From assembly GCA_013399855.1 (NCBI GenBank), contig VXAY01006700.1, positions 4,926-68,925 of the forward strand: a stretch of 64,000 bases of DNA, written 5' to 3'. This DNA comes from Oxyruncus cristatus (taxonomy: Eukaryota; Chordata; Aves; Passeriformes; Cotingidae). Position numbers and translations under genes: made by a program. Positions 1 through 12,059 of this stretch are shown here, one piece after another. The stretch's first letter is position 1; every line of letters starts with the position of its first letter. Below the pieces are notes generated by a model. That model ran no database searches. It was not told the DNA's origin and saw nothing but the letters and a program-made list of their open reading frames with translations.

Positions 1-320
1 GGGGCAGGGCGGCACCGCGCCGGGCTCCGCGCCGGGCACCGCGCCGGCCCGCCCGCCCAGCAACACCCCTGTTCCCTCAGGCCGTGCACGCCGCCATCCT
101 CCGCCACCGGTTCCTCATCGTGCGCGCCAAGGAGCTGCGGTGCGGCCCCGAGCAGAGCCGCCGCTTCTACCGGGAGCACGCGGGTACGAGCGGGGCTGCG
201 GGGTTGCGGTGCTGCGGGAGCGGGGCGCTGCCTCGGGCCCGGCGCTGACTCGGCTCGTGTCTCTCCGCAGGGCGGTTCTTCTACCAGCGGCTCGTGGAGT
301 TCATGGCCAGGTACCTGCCG
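1..320. promoter_or_regulatory. CpG-rich segment over NME6 exons
   Basis: The sequence is very rich in G+C with frequent CG dinucleotides, for example the repeated GCGCCGGG blocks at 10-50 and the run of CGCC/GCG at 85-185. It is likely the 3' part of the NME6 promoter CpG island, which would extend left of the window. No TATA box or start site is visible here. Confidence 0.45.
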
Positions 321-1158
321 TAGGTGTGCGGGGCGGCCCCGCACTGCAGGTGACCCGCGTATGGAGGGGCCGCCCGGCGATGCGAGCCCCATCGGGAGCC
401 GCGGAGGGTGTGCGGCGTGTGCGGAGCTGGGAGGGGTGAGGAGTGTCGGGGTCCTGCAGGACAGGTCCGTGCGTCTTCCCGGGTCCCGGCGTGGCAGATC
501 TGTGCCCCTTCCCGGGGTCCTGGCAGAGCACCCCATGGCAGCTGCACTGTGCAGGTTTCCAAGGACTAACGAGCTGTGCCCTTTGTAACCTTTTCTTCTG
601 CTTTTCCTGGGCCTTTCCTGCAGTGGCCCCATGTGGGCTTACATCCTAGCCCATGAGAATGCTGTCCCTCACTGGAGATCCCTGATGGGACCCACCAAAG
701 TGTTCCGAGCCCGACACAGTGACCCAGACTCCATCCGAGGAGCCTACGGCCTCACAGACACCAGGAACACCACCCATGGCTCAGGTAGGCCTGTCCTGCT
801 TCGCTGGTGCTCAGGGAGGTGGGAACGATGGTGGTTTGTCTGCCTTTGCTTAATTCTGGGGCTCCAGGTGGACTACATGTTCCCTGGTGCAGACTCCGTG
901 GACACCTGGCCAGGTGTGACCCTTTGGAGCCCAGGACGTATTTGTGGTGCCCGACAGGCATCTCCTATCACCTTTTCCTCTTTTTTGACAGACTCACCTG
1001 CCTCAGCCAGCAGAGAAATTGCCTTTTTCTTCCCCGAGTTTGATGAGCAGCGCTGGTATGAGCAGGATGAGCCGTGGCTGCGCCGTGGGCAGATGTTCTA
1101 CAGCCCTGAGGAGCACATGCACCGCGTGCTCCGGGAGGACGAGGCAGAGGTGACTTGA
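81..1158 (+). CDS. NME6: Nucleoside diphosphate kinase 6, 3' part of gene (four exons)
   Basis: Seen: exons 81-183, 271-310, 624-784 and 992-1158 (TGA at 1156-1158), all with GT/AG junctions and matching phases (1, 2, 1). The joined reading gives AVHAAILRHRFLIVRAKEL, then RFFYQRLVEFMASGPMWAY, GPTKVFRARH, SIRGAYGLTDTRNTTHGSDS and SREIAFFFPEFDEQRWYEQ. Known: NDP kinases transfer the gamma phosphate from an NTP to an NDP through a phospho-histidine; the His of NTTHGSDS is that active-site residue, and the EQRWYEQ stretch and C-terminal YSPE are typical of NME6 rather than NME1/2. NME6 is a group II enzyme reported in mitochondria. The first coding exons, including the start and the first part of the kinase fold, lie upstream of position 1, so the gene is cut by the window and not broken. 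The C-terminal end (HRVLREDEAEVT) differs from the human tail, which is usual for this family. Confidence 0.95.
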
Positions 1159-2850
1159 GTTACTTGTGGCAGGGCTTGATTTGCTGAGCTGGCAGCACCT
1201 GTGGGTGCTCTGTTGGGGCACCAGACAGAGAATTGTGCCATGCTTTAGGGACTGTGGGAGAGCCTCCTGTGTGTTACGTCGTGTTCCCTGGGGTCACGTT
1301 GTATTCCCTGGGATCAGGTTGTTGGTGCAGCAGGCAGGTGGTGGGGTGCTGTAGGAAGAGCTCCTCCAGCAATGCTCCCACTGACAGTCTGGTCATGCAG
1401 CTCACTGGCCCTCAAGTTTGTTTGGGTGTGAATAAGACAAATGAGTTGGTCCAGGGCCAGGTGGATCAGAGGTTGCTTGTTCCAGTTCAATTGCAACTGC
1501 TTTTGCTGGTGGTAGGCCTCAGGTTCCCTGTTGGCTGTTCCCACTGTGCCTTAGGGAGAAAAGAGGGGAAAAGAGCTTAAAAAAAGGCATCAGCAGGGCA
1601 AGATGCTGTCCTCACTCATGTGCAGCCAGGTTGGGAAGCAGGCTGTCCTGGGGTTTGTGTCCTGACTTGTGTCAGGTGGAGGCACAGTTGGAGCCGGTCC
1701 TGGTGGGAATGTGGCACATCCCGTGAGCTATGTTGGGCCTGGGCTGACCTGCTGCAGCACAAAGGTATGGAAGCACCTGGCAGGAAGGTGTGGAGAAGCC
1801 CAGCACCTATGAGGATACTCTGATTTGTGCTTTTGGTTTGCCTGGGGCACAAGAGCAGCAGGTTTGGTGGAATTCAGTAGTAGCTGTGGAGCTCTAGATT
1901 TCCTGGATCTGCAGTCCAGGGCTGGATAATGAATTTGACTGCAGGTGGCAGGAGCTGAGAAGCTTTGCCAGGGTCTCCTCGCATGAGGCCTTGTGACAAA
2001 ACACCTGAGGGCAGCTTGGAGCCCTCAGGGTCTGTGGCCTCACTGGGCAGTTCTGTGTCCTTGGGAAAAGGGATGGACAAAGCAATTTAGTTATCTGGAT
2101 AAGTGATGGAATGATGACATGGTGGTGCAGGACGGCTGGGTGTGGAGGTACAGAGCCAGGTCCTGGCAGGCTGATTTGTGTTTCTGTGTGTGATGCCCTG
2201 TGAGGTTGGTTCCTGTACAGGGGTTTAGTGCATTTACACTGTCACCCCACAGGCCTTTATGGTGCTGCTGCTCCAGTTAGAGTGCCATGTTGTACTGAGG
2301 GAATTCCTTCTGGTAATCCTGAATACACACGCTGGGGAAGGTGTGATGTGCTGGGCTTGAGGCAGGAAGGCTGAGCCCAACTCCCCTTCCTGCAGGGACG
2401 AGGAACAGGCATGGATGGTGCTGGTCACTGCAGCTGGTGACAGTCTGAGGTTCACCAGTGCCCTAGGGAGTCGCAGACCAAGGCAGGGACTCTGTCTGCT
2501 CCCAGAACTCTGTGAGGGGTTGGGCAGTGACTGACAATGCTCCATTGTGGGAAGTGCTGCCCAGAGCTATCATGGTCAAACACATCTGCACTTGTGCTTC
2601 CTCCTCCTCCTGTCTGGGATCAAATGGTCGTTGTTCTGTTCCAGGTACAGATCCAGGGATCTGCGGGACATTGCTGCTGTCCCTGTCCCCAGCAATGTCC
2701 AGGGTGGATCTGCTCAGGGTCCGGTGTGCCTTCACATAGATCTGAAAGCTGCTGTCCCCGATGCTGTTGATGCTTTCCTGGTATTTTGTAAATTGGTGGT
2801 TTGTTGATTCCTGGAGGGTTGACTCAGTTTTGCGTGTTTTTCTTGTAATT

Positions 2851-2856
2851 ATTAAA
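2851..2856 (+). terminator. Possible poly(A) signal ATTAAA downstream of NME6
   Basis: ATTAAA is followed within 20-60 bases by T- and GT-rich sequence, the usual arrangement at a vertebrate 3' end. It would give NME6 a 3' UTR of about 1.7 kb. A nearer weak variant, AATAAG at about 1431, is an alternative, so this call is tentative. Confidence 0.3.
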
Positions 2857-3101
2857 CTTGATTGTTTTTACCTTTCTTCTTTATGTTGTGTTTCCCTTTT
2901 TGAATATTCCTTTGGCACTGATAATTCCTGGCTCACACTTCTCATTGTTAAAGTTTTGGGGTTTTTTCCTACTCACTTGTAATTATTCCATTTGGGGAAA
3001 TGGCCCCTTTGAACACGTCTGCACAGACCTCCCATGGTGATGGTGCACTTGGATGCGACTGATTTCAGCAGTGAACAGCAGTGTGGCTGCCTTGAACTTG
3101 T

Positions 3102-3150
3102 AACAGCCCACAACTTTTTTAACAGACCACAACTTTTTTAACAGCCCACT
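3102..3150. repeat. 19-bp tandem repeat, about 2.5 copies
   Basis: The unit AACAGCCCACAACTTTTTT is repeated head to tail with one substitution (CCCAC/ACCAC). It lies in the intergenic region and has no coding content. Confidence 0.75.
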
Positions 3151-6100
3151 CTGGGCCTTGTTTGTACACCTCACAAACATGCCAGGTGAGCAGGGGAAGT
3201 GCTCAGGGCTTTTGTAATTGGCACTGGCACCCCTGTGACCTGTTCCCTGTGGAAGAGAGTCTGTGGGGAATGGGACCGAGTGGGCAAACTGGGAACACAG
3301 GAACTTCTCTCTCCAACCTCCTGCTTAAAGTGCACTAATTGGCCTCAGGGGCAGAGCTGGTGCTCACACCTGGATGAGGAGCCTTGGGACTGGCTCCAAG
3401 CTGGCCATGGAAAAAGGGAGGGAGGGATGAGACTGGCAGAAGGTGCCACAGCTGCCCAGGAAGGACCATGAGCAACCATGAGGCAAAAGTGCTACTTGGT
3501 GGTGACAGGAGAGACTTTTCTTGCTGCTTTCCGAACACAAGTTGGCCAGCAAGAACCAGTGACCCAGGACTGATGCTGGGAGCCCACTTTCCATTTCCAG
3601 AACTCTGTAGATGTTGAACCTGCCCCAAACTGTGCTCTGCAGGGGTGATGCCCCAGGGTAACAGGTCACTTCACATTGTGTGATCACAGTGTTTGGGCTT
3701 GTGCAAACATCAGCCCATGACAAACACGTGTAAATCGGGGCAGCTGTGACTTCTATGTTAGACCATAGAAATACAGCCCTCCTTGCCTGGTCAATTAAAC
3801 TGGACAAAAGCTTGAGACAATGCAATTTTCTTCAGCCAAAAAATCTCCTTTTCAAGTGTTGGGAGAGGAGTCAGGCAGGAATCCACAACCTCTCCCACAA
3901 GATGCAGGGAAAGGTCAGTGGAGATGCCCCAAAAGAGCCCAGGCTGGAGCCCCATGCTGAGAGCAGGGGCTGGGAGTGATGCCGTGTGGGTTCTGCCTGC
4001 AGGAGGAATGGCTTTGGGGACAACAAACAGACGCTTCTTTGCCAGTCCCTATGGGGAGGTTATCCTGAAACCAGTGCCAGGCTCATCACAGTGGGGCATG
4101 GAGGAAGAGGCAGCAGGCAAAATTCAGGCAAAATCCAACGTTTTCCTTGTCCTTGTCCCCGAAGGAAGCATTTGTGCACATGTGGAGACCAGGATCAGCT
4201 GGCAGAGCTCCTGCAGGGAGCTGTGATAGGACCAGTGGTAGTTTCTGCTGGAGAAAGAATCCTTGAGCTGGAAGGTGCATCCCTCAAAACAAGCAGGGAA
4301 ACAGGACTGGGAGAAATTCTCAGTATTGCAACTGCACCGGGGTTTGGGAAGTATAACATATGCTTGGAGAAGGTAAGTTAAGAGTGATTTCTGGAAGTGT
4401 TGAGTATTTATAGGATCTGGGCCCAATCCTGGAGGCCACACTCCCAAACTGAAGCATTTGGTTTAAAAAACAACTCCCTTAACATTTCACAAGTTGATGG
4501 AGATTTGATTTACTGCTGGACCCCCACAGCCAGGTTTGATATCCCTCAGGAGACCAGAGGAGGATACAAACATTGGTATTTCTTCTCCCAAAGACTTTCC
4601 CGAAGACATGAACTACCATAATGGAACTTTCTGGCATTTGTGGAGATTTCAGTGTATTTTAATATTTATGCCAAGTGTTTGTGGTCTCAGCAAAGTCTCT
4701 TTTCAAATATCAGAGTGGGAGGGGGTTTCTCTGAGTGCTGCCAGCATGTGTCTTCCCTTGGCCAGGTTGTACTGGAATGCTACAGCACCGAGTTTCTGTA
4801 TGAAACAAGGAAATGCTCAGCATTGCCACAGGAGAAAGGGATAATTTTGTAAACTGTCACTGCTCCTTGTACACACACAGGGTCACAGTCACAGCTCCAC
4901 ATACGTGCACAGGGTCACCGTCACAGCTGCTCATGTTTTGTCACCTGCTGCTCATATTTTCCAGCTCCAGACACCCTCTGACCCATGTTTCCCCTCACTG
5001 AGGCAGCAGAGCCCTTGGTGCCCGTGTTGGATTTCCACACAGGTGTTCATCTTCACGTCGGGTTATTACCTACACTTTTCCTACTTGCGTGAAAAAGGTG
5101 TTACCACTCAGCTCCTCAGGTCTTGACGTTCCAAATCCAGAGCTTATGCTCAGACCATCTCCTGCTGCCCCATCATCAAGAACAGAGGCTGCAAGGAGAC
5201 CACAGTGAAGCAACTGCTTCCCTGCTGCAGAAACTACTACTGCCCCATCTCAGCCTCCAGATTCACTCCCTGTGGCAGTGTAATCCTCGTGTTTCCCGGG
5301 GTTCCCACTTTACATTTCCATGGCACTATGTGGTGAATTCCAGCAAGACATTCTACCAGGAGTGGCTCTGGGCTCCGAGCAGGCAGTGTTCCCCCCACGT
5401 GAGTCAGAGCCACTGCCGAGCCCTGCGAGCCCTCTGAGCACCACTCGGTGCTGTCTCTGTCCAGTTGGTGCCACTGCCAGAGCTGCGTCCCACCGGGGCA
5501 GGTTCTCTCCCCAGCCCCTGGACCGCGTTCCCCCCTCCAGAGAGCCCTGCACTGGGCTGGGTGGGCACAGTGAGTGTAGGTGGTGAGAGCACAGGTGAGT
5601 GCAGGTGCCATGCAGTCACCTAATGCTGTGTCCCCCCAGGTGTGCTGCTGACAGTGTGGGCAATGGCCAGCCCCCGTCGCTGCTCCTCTGTGCTGGCATT
5701 GGCCAGTGCAGGCAACTCACAGCCCTGCAACAGGCAAAACAGGGCCATAGGAGGGATTCGTGGCCCAGGGGCCGCAGCTCCCAGCCCCGCTAGCAGCCCC
5801 CTCCCATGCCCAGGGCTGGAGCAGAATCTGGTCTGCGCTTGGCAGAGCCTAGAGTAGGACAGGAGGTCAAGGTGAGTCCTGTGTCACAAGGGCTTGGTCC
5901 CATGGGCTTGGATCCCACTGGTGCAGGCTGGTGGGGCTGCTCCTCGCTCCTGCCACTGAACGGGAGCCACCTCTGAAAGCCCCTCCCAGGGCCCCTGCAG
6001 GGTTAAAAGCTTCTCCTGTGCTCAGAGCATCAAGGACACATGGGCTTCTCCTCGTGCAGGTAAGAAAAACCAGACAGCACTTGGGACATGGCTGGGACAT

Positions 6101-7701
6101 GGGATAGAGGACAGTACCCAGAGATACAGCCAGTGTTTCTCTCTTACCAAGGACCAGGTACCATCCACTCTCTGCTCTTGGCCATGGAGGTGAGGGCAGG
6201 TGAGACGGCAGACCCTCACTGGGTCCCTCTCACACACTGCTGGGTGGGGAACCTGGTGCTGGCCCCCAGGGCTCCTGGCTGGTCAGAGCAGGCTGTGGCT
6301 GCTCCTGCTGCCTCTAAAAGAGCCATCCAGTCCTTTCCAAGAGAAATTAATCCTGTGCTGTTGTCTGCTCCCTCAGTCCAGCCATCACCTAACACAGAGC
6401 CTGGGCAGTACCCAAGGCTCAGGACCTCACCTCCAAGGGCTGTGTGCTCCAGTCTACCCACTCTGCTCACCTGAGTGCACATGGGATGCGGGGCTTGGTG
6501 AGGAGAGCCACATCCTCCTGCAGGAGCATCTTCCCTGGGTGGGTATGAGCATATCTGTGCTCCTGCAGGAGGAAGGGTGACACAATGGTCCCCAAAATGC
6601 TACGAGGTCTCCTGCTTCAGGGAGTGCACCAGAGCAGAGCTTGGTCTTGGGCTCATGTGTCACTGCCATGCTGGTCAAGGGTCCCTCCCAACTCCTGGGG
6701 CAAGGACAGGAACCTCCCTGGCACTGGTGGCATCTGTGTTCCCTCTCTGCTCCCCATCCAGCCTTTCTGGCCTCTGTCAAAGAATATGTTGATGTGGGCA
6801 ACTGCTTGAGAGCTTGCCCAGGCAGAGGTTTCCCAGCCTGGCACGTCTTGGATGGAGTGACAAGTTCAGATGTCACTGTACCAGGCAAGCAAGAACTCCT
6901 CTTCTGGCTGAACGCTTTCCTCTCAATGTTAATTTTTTTTTTAGAAGATGAAAAACTGGCAAGTGAAAGAGAAATGAATCAGAACTTAGTTCTGCTTTTG
7001 CTTAGCAAACCCTGGTATTGCTCCCAGTGCACAGGGAGAAAATGATCTCAAAACGGGGCAGCCTTCAGCTGGGAGAGGAAGACCTGAAAGTTATGAATGA
7101 GACAGAGCTGACACTAGAGCAACTCCAACAGGGAAAAAAAGCACAGTCTTTAACAGTGCTTTGACAGTTTCCTGTGAGAAGTAGATACAAGAAACAAACT
7201 CCCAAGAGAAGCAGTGAATTCTCAAGCACTTAACATTCTAAAGCCATGACTGATGCATAGATACGTGCTTTGGACAGAGAAATCAAAACCAGATTAATAT
7301 GTGTAAAGCAAGGGAACCAACCTCAGTTGCTAAAAATACATCTATAAAGAGGAAGGGAATGCTTTTTTGGTTTTATTTTGTGTCTTTGCCCACCAAGCAC
7401 CTGGACCACATCTGTGGGGTCTGTGGCACAGGCACGGTGGGCAGCAGCAGCCCTGGCCGTGAGCATCCAGCACATGCCATGTCCATTAGCCCTCGGCTGA
7501 GGTTCTGAGCTGTAACTGCTTCCTCATGCCTCCTCCCTCACTTTGATATAGTGATCACAGCTCCACGGCCCAGTGAGCAAAATGCTTGTGTCAGGGTGAA
7601 AATTGATGGAAAAAAACATTAGGAGGGCCAGGCCAGGAGATCCCTGCTAGCTTTAACTTGCCTGTGGCTCAACAAAGCCCATGTGGTGAGTTGCCCTGTG
7701 T

Positions 7702-7808
7702 TGGAACCTGTGTTTTTGCAAGTGTAACCCCTGCTTTTTGGGTGGAATCCCTGCTCTTGTAAGTGGAACCCCTTCTTTGTGAGTGGAACCCCTGCTTTGT
7801 AAGTGCTG
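7702..7808. repeat. 20-21-bp minisatellite, about five copies
   Basis: The unit AAGTGGAACCCCTGCTTTGT recurs about five times with scattered changes (AAGTGTAACCCC, GGTGGAATCCCT, GAGTGGAACCCC). It sits about 500 bases upstream of the olfactory receptor coding exon. Confidence 0.8.
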
Positions 7809-8302
7809 TTTATTGTAGAGCAGGAGACAGGATAAAGAAAAAAATATTCTTTAAACTGTTGCTGGATGATGCCACACCCCCAACCCAGAGCTGGGGAAGA
7901 GCAAGTTTAGTGGCTGTGGCATCTAGGAATTGCTGTGACCTGTCCAGGGGCAGGGAAGCATGTAGTCATCAAAGACGTGCCTGGAATACTATCAAGACCA
8001 GGGCCTGGGCTGGCAGGGGACCCCAGGGATGTGGGTGGATGTCCCCTGCTCTTGGGTTCTTCTGTGTGCTTCTCCTGCAGTCAGGTACCCAACACTGGAT
8101 GGCAGATCTCTGGACTCCAAAATCCCAGTGTCTGTGAAATCCCAACACAGGAAGCTTTCAACCTCTATGAAGATAGGACCAGAGCCATCCCATCAGTGTC
8201 CCCCTTGCATCGTGAGTGGCAGTTCTCCAATCCCGTGCCTCACAGTCACCCCCTCCTCTCCACAGTGCTCACTTCTGCCCAAAGACAGACCCAGCTGGCC
8301 TC

Positions 8303-9250
8303 ATGGCAGGTATGAACCAGACTCAGGTGACGGAGTTCGTGCTCCTGGGCTTTTTGCATGTCCAGCCCTTCCTCTTTGCTCTTTTCCTGGCCATTTATGT
8401 GGCCACAGTGCTGGGGAATTCTGCAATATTCGCCCTCGTGTCCCTGGATCCCCATCTGCACCGCCCCATGTACTTCTTCCTCAGTCAGCTGTCCTGCCTG
8501 GACCTTTGCTACTCATCAGTGACGGTGCCCAAGATCCTGGCGAATGCCCTGCACCCACAGGCGACCATCTCCTACCGCGGGTGCCTGGCACAGATGTTCT
8601 TCCTGATGGGGTGCGCAGGGGCCGAGTGTGCCCTGCTGGCTGTCATGGCCTATGACCGGTATGTGGCCATCTGCTGGCCCCTGCACTACGCCCAGGCCAT
8701 GAGCCGCGGGGTCTGTGCAGCCACCACCGCTGGCTGCTGGCTCTGGGGGCTGCTGGACTCAGCCCTGCACACCCTCCTGGCCGCCCAGCTCTCCTTCTGC
8801 GGGGCCACCCAGCTCCAGCACATCTTCTGTGACGTGCCACCACTGCTGGCAGCTGCCTGCAGCAACACCCGCCCCAACGAGCTGGCTCTCCACGCCTCCA
8901 GCATCTTTGTGGGCCTCAGCCCCTTCCTGCTCGTTGTCGTCTCCTACCTTCGCATCCTGGCCACTGTCCTCAGGATGCCGCTGGCCACCAGCAGGCACAA
9001 GGCCCTCTCCACTTGCTCTGCCCACCTGCTCGTGGTCGCCCTGTACTTTGTGACAGCCAACCTGAACTACAACCGGCCCAGCTCTGGCTACTCGCCGGCA
9101 GCTGACACACTGGTGTCCGCACTGTACTGCGTCATCACACCTGTGCTGAACCCCCTCATCTACAGCCTGAGCAACCAGGAGGTGCAGGGGGCCCTGCGGA
9201 AGGCTGTGCGGGCATGGGGCATGCCAGGCTCCCCTGGCAGCAATGCCTGA
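8303..9250 (+). CDS. Olfactory receptor, class II type, intact
   Basis: Single-exon seven-transmembrane receptor of 315 residues, a normal length for the family. Residue landmarks: N-glycosylation site NQT at 5-7; VTEFVLLGF at 9-17; GN of TM1 at 38-39; PMYFFLSQLS at 55-64 (TM2); conserved Cys at about 94; MAYDRYVAIC at 115-124 (end of TM3); SY at 214-215 (TM5); RHKALSTCSAH at 231-241 (TM6); PVLNPLIYSLSN at 280-291 (TM7). These are the standard odorant-receptor signatures. It would sit in the cilia of olfactory neurons and signal through G-olf. ATG 8303 is the first after a likely acceptor at 8261-8265 (pyrimidine tract then CAG); ATG 8312, giving MNQTQ, is equally possible and closer to the usual start. 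An in-frame ATG at 8216 lies before that acceptor and is unlikely. The wording does not resemble the OR14-like receptors expanded in birds. The subfamily is not assigned. Confidence 0.93.
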   Translation: MAGMNQTQVTEFVLLGFLHVQPFLFALFLAIYVATVLGNSAIFALVSLDPHLHRPMYFFLSQLSCLDLCYSSVTVPKILANALHPQATISYRGCLAQMFFLMGCAGAECALLAVMAYDRYVAICWPLHYAQAMSRGVCAATTAGCWLWGLLDSALHTLLAAQLSFCGATQLQHIFCDVPPLLAAACSNTRPNELALHASSIFVGLSPFLLVVVSYLRILATVLRMPLATSRHKALSTCSAHLLVVALYFVTANLNYNRPSSGYSPAADTLVSALYCVITPVLNPLIYSLSNQEVQGALRKAVRAWGMPGSPGSNA

Positions 9251-11294
9251 GCAGTGCCAGGGCTGCCACAGGACAGGCCGCCAGCACGGCGCTGGCACTG
9301 CAGCATCCATCTGTGGGACATCCATGACAGCAGCAGCGGGCTTGGGGCTCCCTGCCCAGGCAGAGGGCACATTGCCATCACTCCTCTCATCCTCAGCACA
9401 TCACTGGTGGCAGAATGGCAAAATCAAGTCAGAAACAAGGGGCAGGATTCTGTCTTTGTTTTGCAGGTGCCACGGGCCGAGCTCTGCATGGGAGTTGCTG
9501 CAGCTGCACTGTACCAGGGAACCCTGCAAAAGGCAATTTCATTTGGTGCCAGACACATGCTGCCCCGAGCATAGTTGTGAGCTCTGCTTTGGGGCTGCCC
9601 AAGGTGTGGAGCCAGGCCTTGTGTGGGATGAAGGCAGCACCTTGGACTGCAAAACCTGTCACGAGCAGAGGGGCTGTCACACCACCCGCCTTCCCCACAT
9701 GCCTTGGCTCCAAGTGCAATGTCTGTGGGGTTTCCCTGAGCTGCCAGGGTGGCTCTGCAGAGCTCTGTGCATTAGCACGATTGTTTGGAAGGGCCACCCA
9801 TGGCCTCAGTGCTCTGGTCAAACTGGGAGTTCCCAGCACTGAGCTGTGAGCTGGTGGCACTGAACTGCTCACCAGAAATGCTTTACTCTCTGGCAAAATC
9901 TCTGGAAAACATCCCCGTGCAGCTGTTGTGAGTGGTGTGGCTCCAGGTAATGGCCCTCCTCCTGAGGGCTGGCTTGGGACATGGGGCCACTGCTGCTGCC
10001 TCAATCATCTCTTCTGGCTGGGGCTCTGCAGCTGGGGCTCTGCAGCTGGCCCAAGCTCAAATGATGGTGTTTGTTTGGGGGCAATGGCCAAATCTGCAGA
10101 TGGGTACACGAGGCCCAGCAGTGTCTGTCTGGCCATGGCAGAGCCAGGAACAGGGACTCACTGAGACGAGGGGCTGCGTGGGCAGGGGAGCTGGCACAGG
10201 CAGGTCACACCTGCAGTCACACGGCTGGAAGGGGCCCAAACATACTCCTACATAGCTCAGTTACAAAGAGATACCCAGCAACATCCAGTCTGTTCCCAAA
10301 GAAACCCACTGGAGGGTCGGAACCGGGACTGTGAGGTTCATGGCTTGTTCGGAACAGTTTGCCAGTTCTTAGTGCTGATTCTATCCTTCAGGGAAAGAAG
10401 TATTTCTGTAACCCACCTGTTGGGTTGGGCTGTTGCTCCTGCCCAGACAGGCTGTGAGTCCCTCAGCCCTCCTTGCTATATGCCATTCTAAAAAGTCCCT
10501 GAAACAGCTCCAGTTCATTGTCACTGGACACATCAGAGTCTGCCCAAGGAACCCCCTTCTGGAGAGCCCCTGGAAAGGGACAGCAGGAAACACAGGGGGA
10601 GCTACACAAGTCAAAACACTGGAGAAGTTATCTCAGAGAAAAAAATAAATCAAAAAAACTTCAGCCAAACAAAAAACCCAAAGCCAACCCAAATCAGAAA
10701 CCTCCAGAAAACTTACATTAAAATTGACAATTTTTAATCTGAATTGCAATGCACCTTTCCCATGATGGGCAGACACAGCCTGTGGGTTTTCCCATGAGCA
10801 AATACTGAACAGGAGTACTGCACTCCCACCCAGGTAGTACAGGCTTGGTCAACTTCTGGTTGGTCCAGAACCCACCTGTGAGCCACTGAACTCTAAAGCT
10901 TTGGTGTCACGGTGGGACCCACTGCTGGTAGGTGTGTTCCTGCAGTCCCTCAGGTGTGTTCCCACAGCCCCCAGGGGCTGTCCTGCTCAGCTATCCCCAG
11001 TTTATTCCTGCTGTAAGGGTAACTGCATCCCCCAGAGGAACAACAACTCCCACGGCTGAGCACCCACTTGGGATGTACTGGTTCAAGGGAGGGCTTTGCT
11101 TTGCATTCCTGAAAACTATCTTAAATGTTAAAAATAAGATGTTTTCTCCTGTCCTGCTTCCCACCCACTAAGCCTTTTCCCCACACCTGTCATGAAGCCA
11201 GGGGGCCTTTTCAGGAGCCTCCAACAGGCACAGGGGGTAAGAGCTGTCACAGAAACACCAGGATACACCTTGAGCCAGGCCAGAGCAGAAGCTG
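9251..11294. other. Intergenic region between receptor and HCLS1 3' end
   Basis: No gene recognised. It holds a short direct repeat (TGGGGCTCTGCAGC twice at about 10018-10046) and an A-rich stretch at 10635-10735. The two flanking genes converge here: the receptor on +, HCLS1 on -. Confidence 0.5.
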
Positions 11295-11300
11295 TTTATT
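11295..11300 (-). terminator. HCLS1: HCLS1 poly(A) signal
   Basis: AATAAA on the minus strand, 623 bases downstream of the HCLS1 stop codon (11923-11925), followed by GCTTCTGCTCTGG. It defines a 3' UTR of roughly 630-650 bases. No nearer canonical signal was seen between it and the stop. Confidence 0.65.
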
Positions 11301-11311
11301 GCTGCAGCTGT

Positions 11312-11410
11312 GAGGGAGGGCACAGCCCCCAGGGACAGACACAGTGACACACCTGTGCCCAAAAGGGAGGGCACAGCCCCCAGAGACAGACACACCAGTG
11401 CCCAAAAGGG
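11312..11410. repeat. Direct repeat of about 50 bp in HCLS1 3' UTR
   Basis: Two adjacent copies of a unit containing GAGGGCACAGCCCCCAG, then ACAGACACA, then GTGCCCAAAAGG. The copies differ by a few bases and a short indel. The repeat lies just upstream, in transcript sense, of the poly(A) signal. Confidence 0.75.
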
Positions 11411-11922
11411 GCACACAGACCACATTCACGTATCTCTGCTCTGTCCTGCAAATGTGGCTCATCCTGCAAATGGAAACCCTTCCTGGGAACAAAGGCAAAT
11501 TTGCCTTTCCCAGTGCTCTTTTCCTTGAACTCCGGCTAGGATGAGAAAAGTCCCAGAACTCCTGTCCCTTCTGCCTTGCCTGGACCAGAGTCAGCGTTTC
11601 TGCTCTGGGAATTGCCCCACTGGGAACAGGACACACTCCTGCAGATTTGCTAGCTGACAGGTGTGGCAGCCTCGGTAGAAGAGACACCTTATATCACACT
11701 CATATGCTCTTAAACCATCCCACCTTTCCCATCTAGAAGTGGATGGGAACCAAAATCCTCTTGGGCACAAGACAAAACATTCCCTCAGACACTGCCAGTT
11801 TGCTCCTTGATGTTTCTCTGAATGTGGACACCAGGCTGAGCCAAATGAAGCTGATAACATGGAAGAGGCTGAAGCAGAGAGAGGCAAAAGTTTGGAAGGG
11901 AGCAGCTTGCACAATCCTTGTT

Positions 11923-12059
11923 TCACTGCAGAAGCTTCACATAATTTGCGGGGAAGAGGCCAACTCTGCCATGGCACTGCCCCCGCCACCAGCCCTCATC
12001 CACCATCTCGATGTGTGTGATTGTGTCATCAGGATCGAAAGAAATCTCATCATCTCCCT
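11923..12059 (-). CDS. HCLS1: HCLS1 last exon, bulk of the SH3 domain
   Basis: Together with exon 12833-12904 (AVALYDYQG) it forms the SH3 domain: [17 protein letters not shown], then DEGWWRG and [12 protein letters not shown], stop at 11923-11925. ALYDY, the WW pair and PxNY are the ligand-binding residues of SH3 domains. A solo LTR sits in the intron between the two SH3 exons. Confidence 0.95.

Larger units (their letters stand above)
1159..8265. other. Intergenic region between NME6 and the olfactory receptor
   Basis: No reading frame here has both plausible splice sites and recognisable protein content, on either strand. Contents seen: the NME6 3' UTR and downstream DNA; two 22-bp copies of a GTTCCCTGGGGTCACGTTGT-type unit at about 1278-1320; a 19-bp tandem repeat at 3102-3150; a 20-bp tandem repeat at 7702-7808; and a possible non-coding exon boundary for the receptor at 8265/8266. 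No recognisable transposon end was seen. Confidence 0.5.

Noticed and set aside
2641..2807. Exon-like + strand segment reading RYRSRDLRDIAAVPVPSN after a TTCCAG, ending at a stop before ATTAAA
   Set aside because: It looks protein-like, but I recognise no family, the opposite strand is equally open, and no partner exon with matching phase was found. It may be 3' UTR of NME6.
8759..9370. 203-codon minus-strand open frame over the olfactory receptor
   Set aside because: A GC-rich antisense shadow of the receptor; no domain content.
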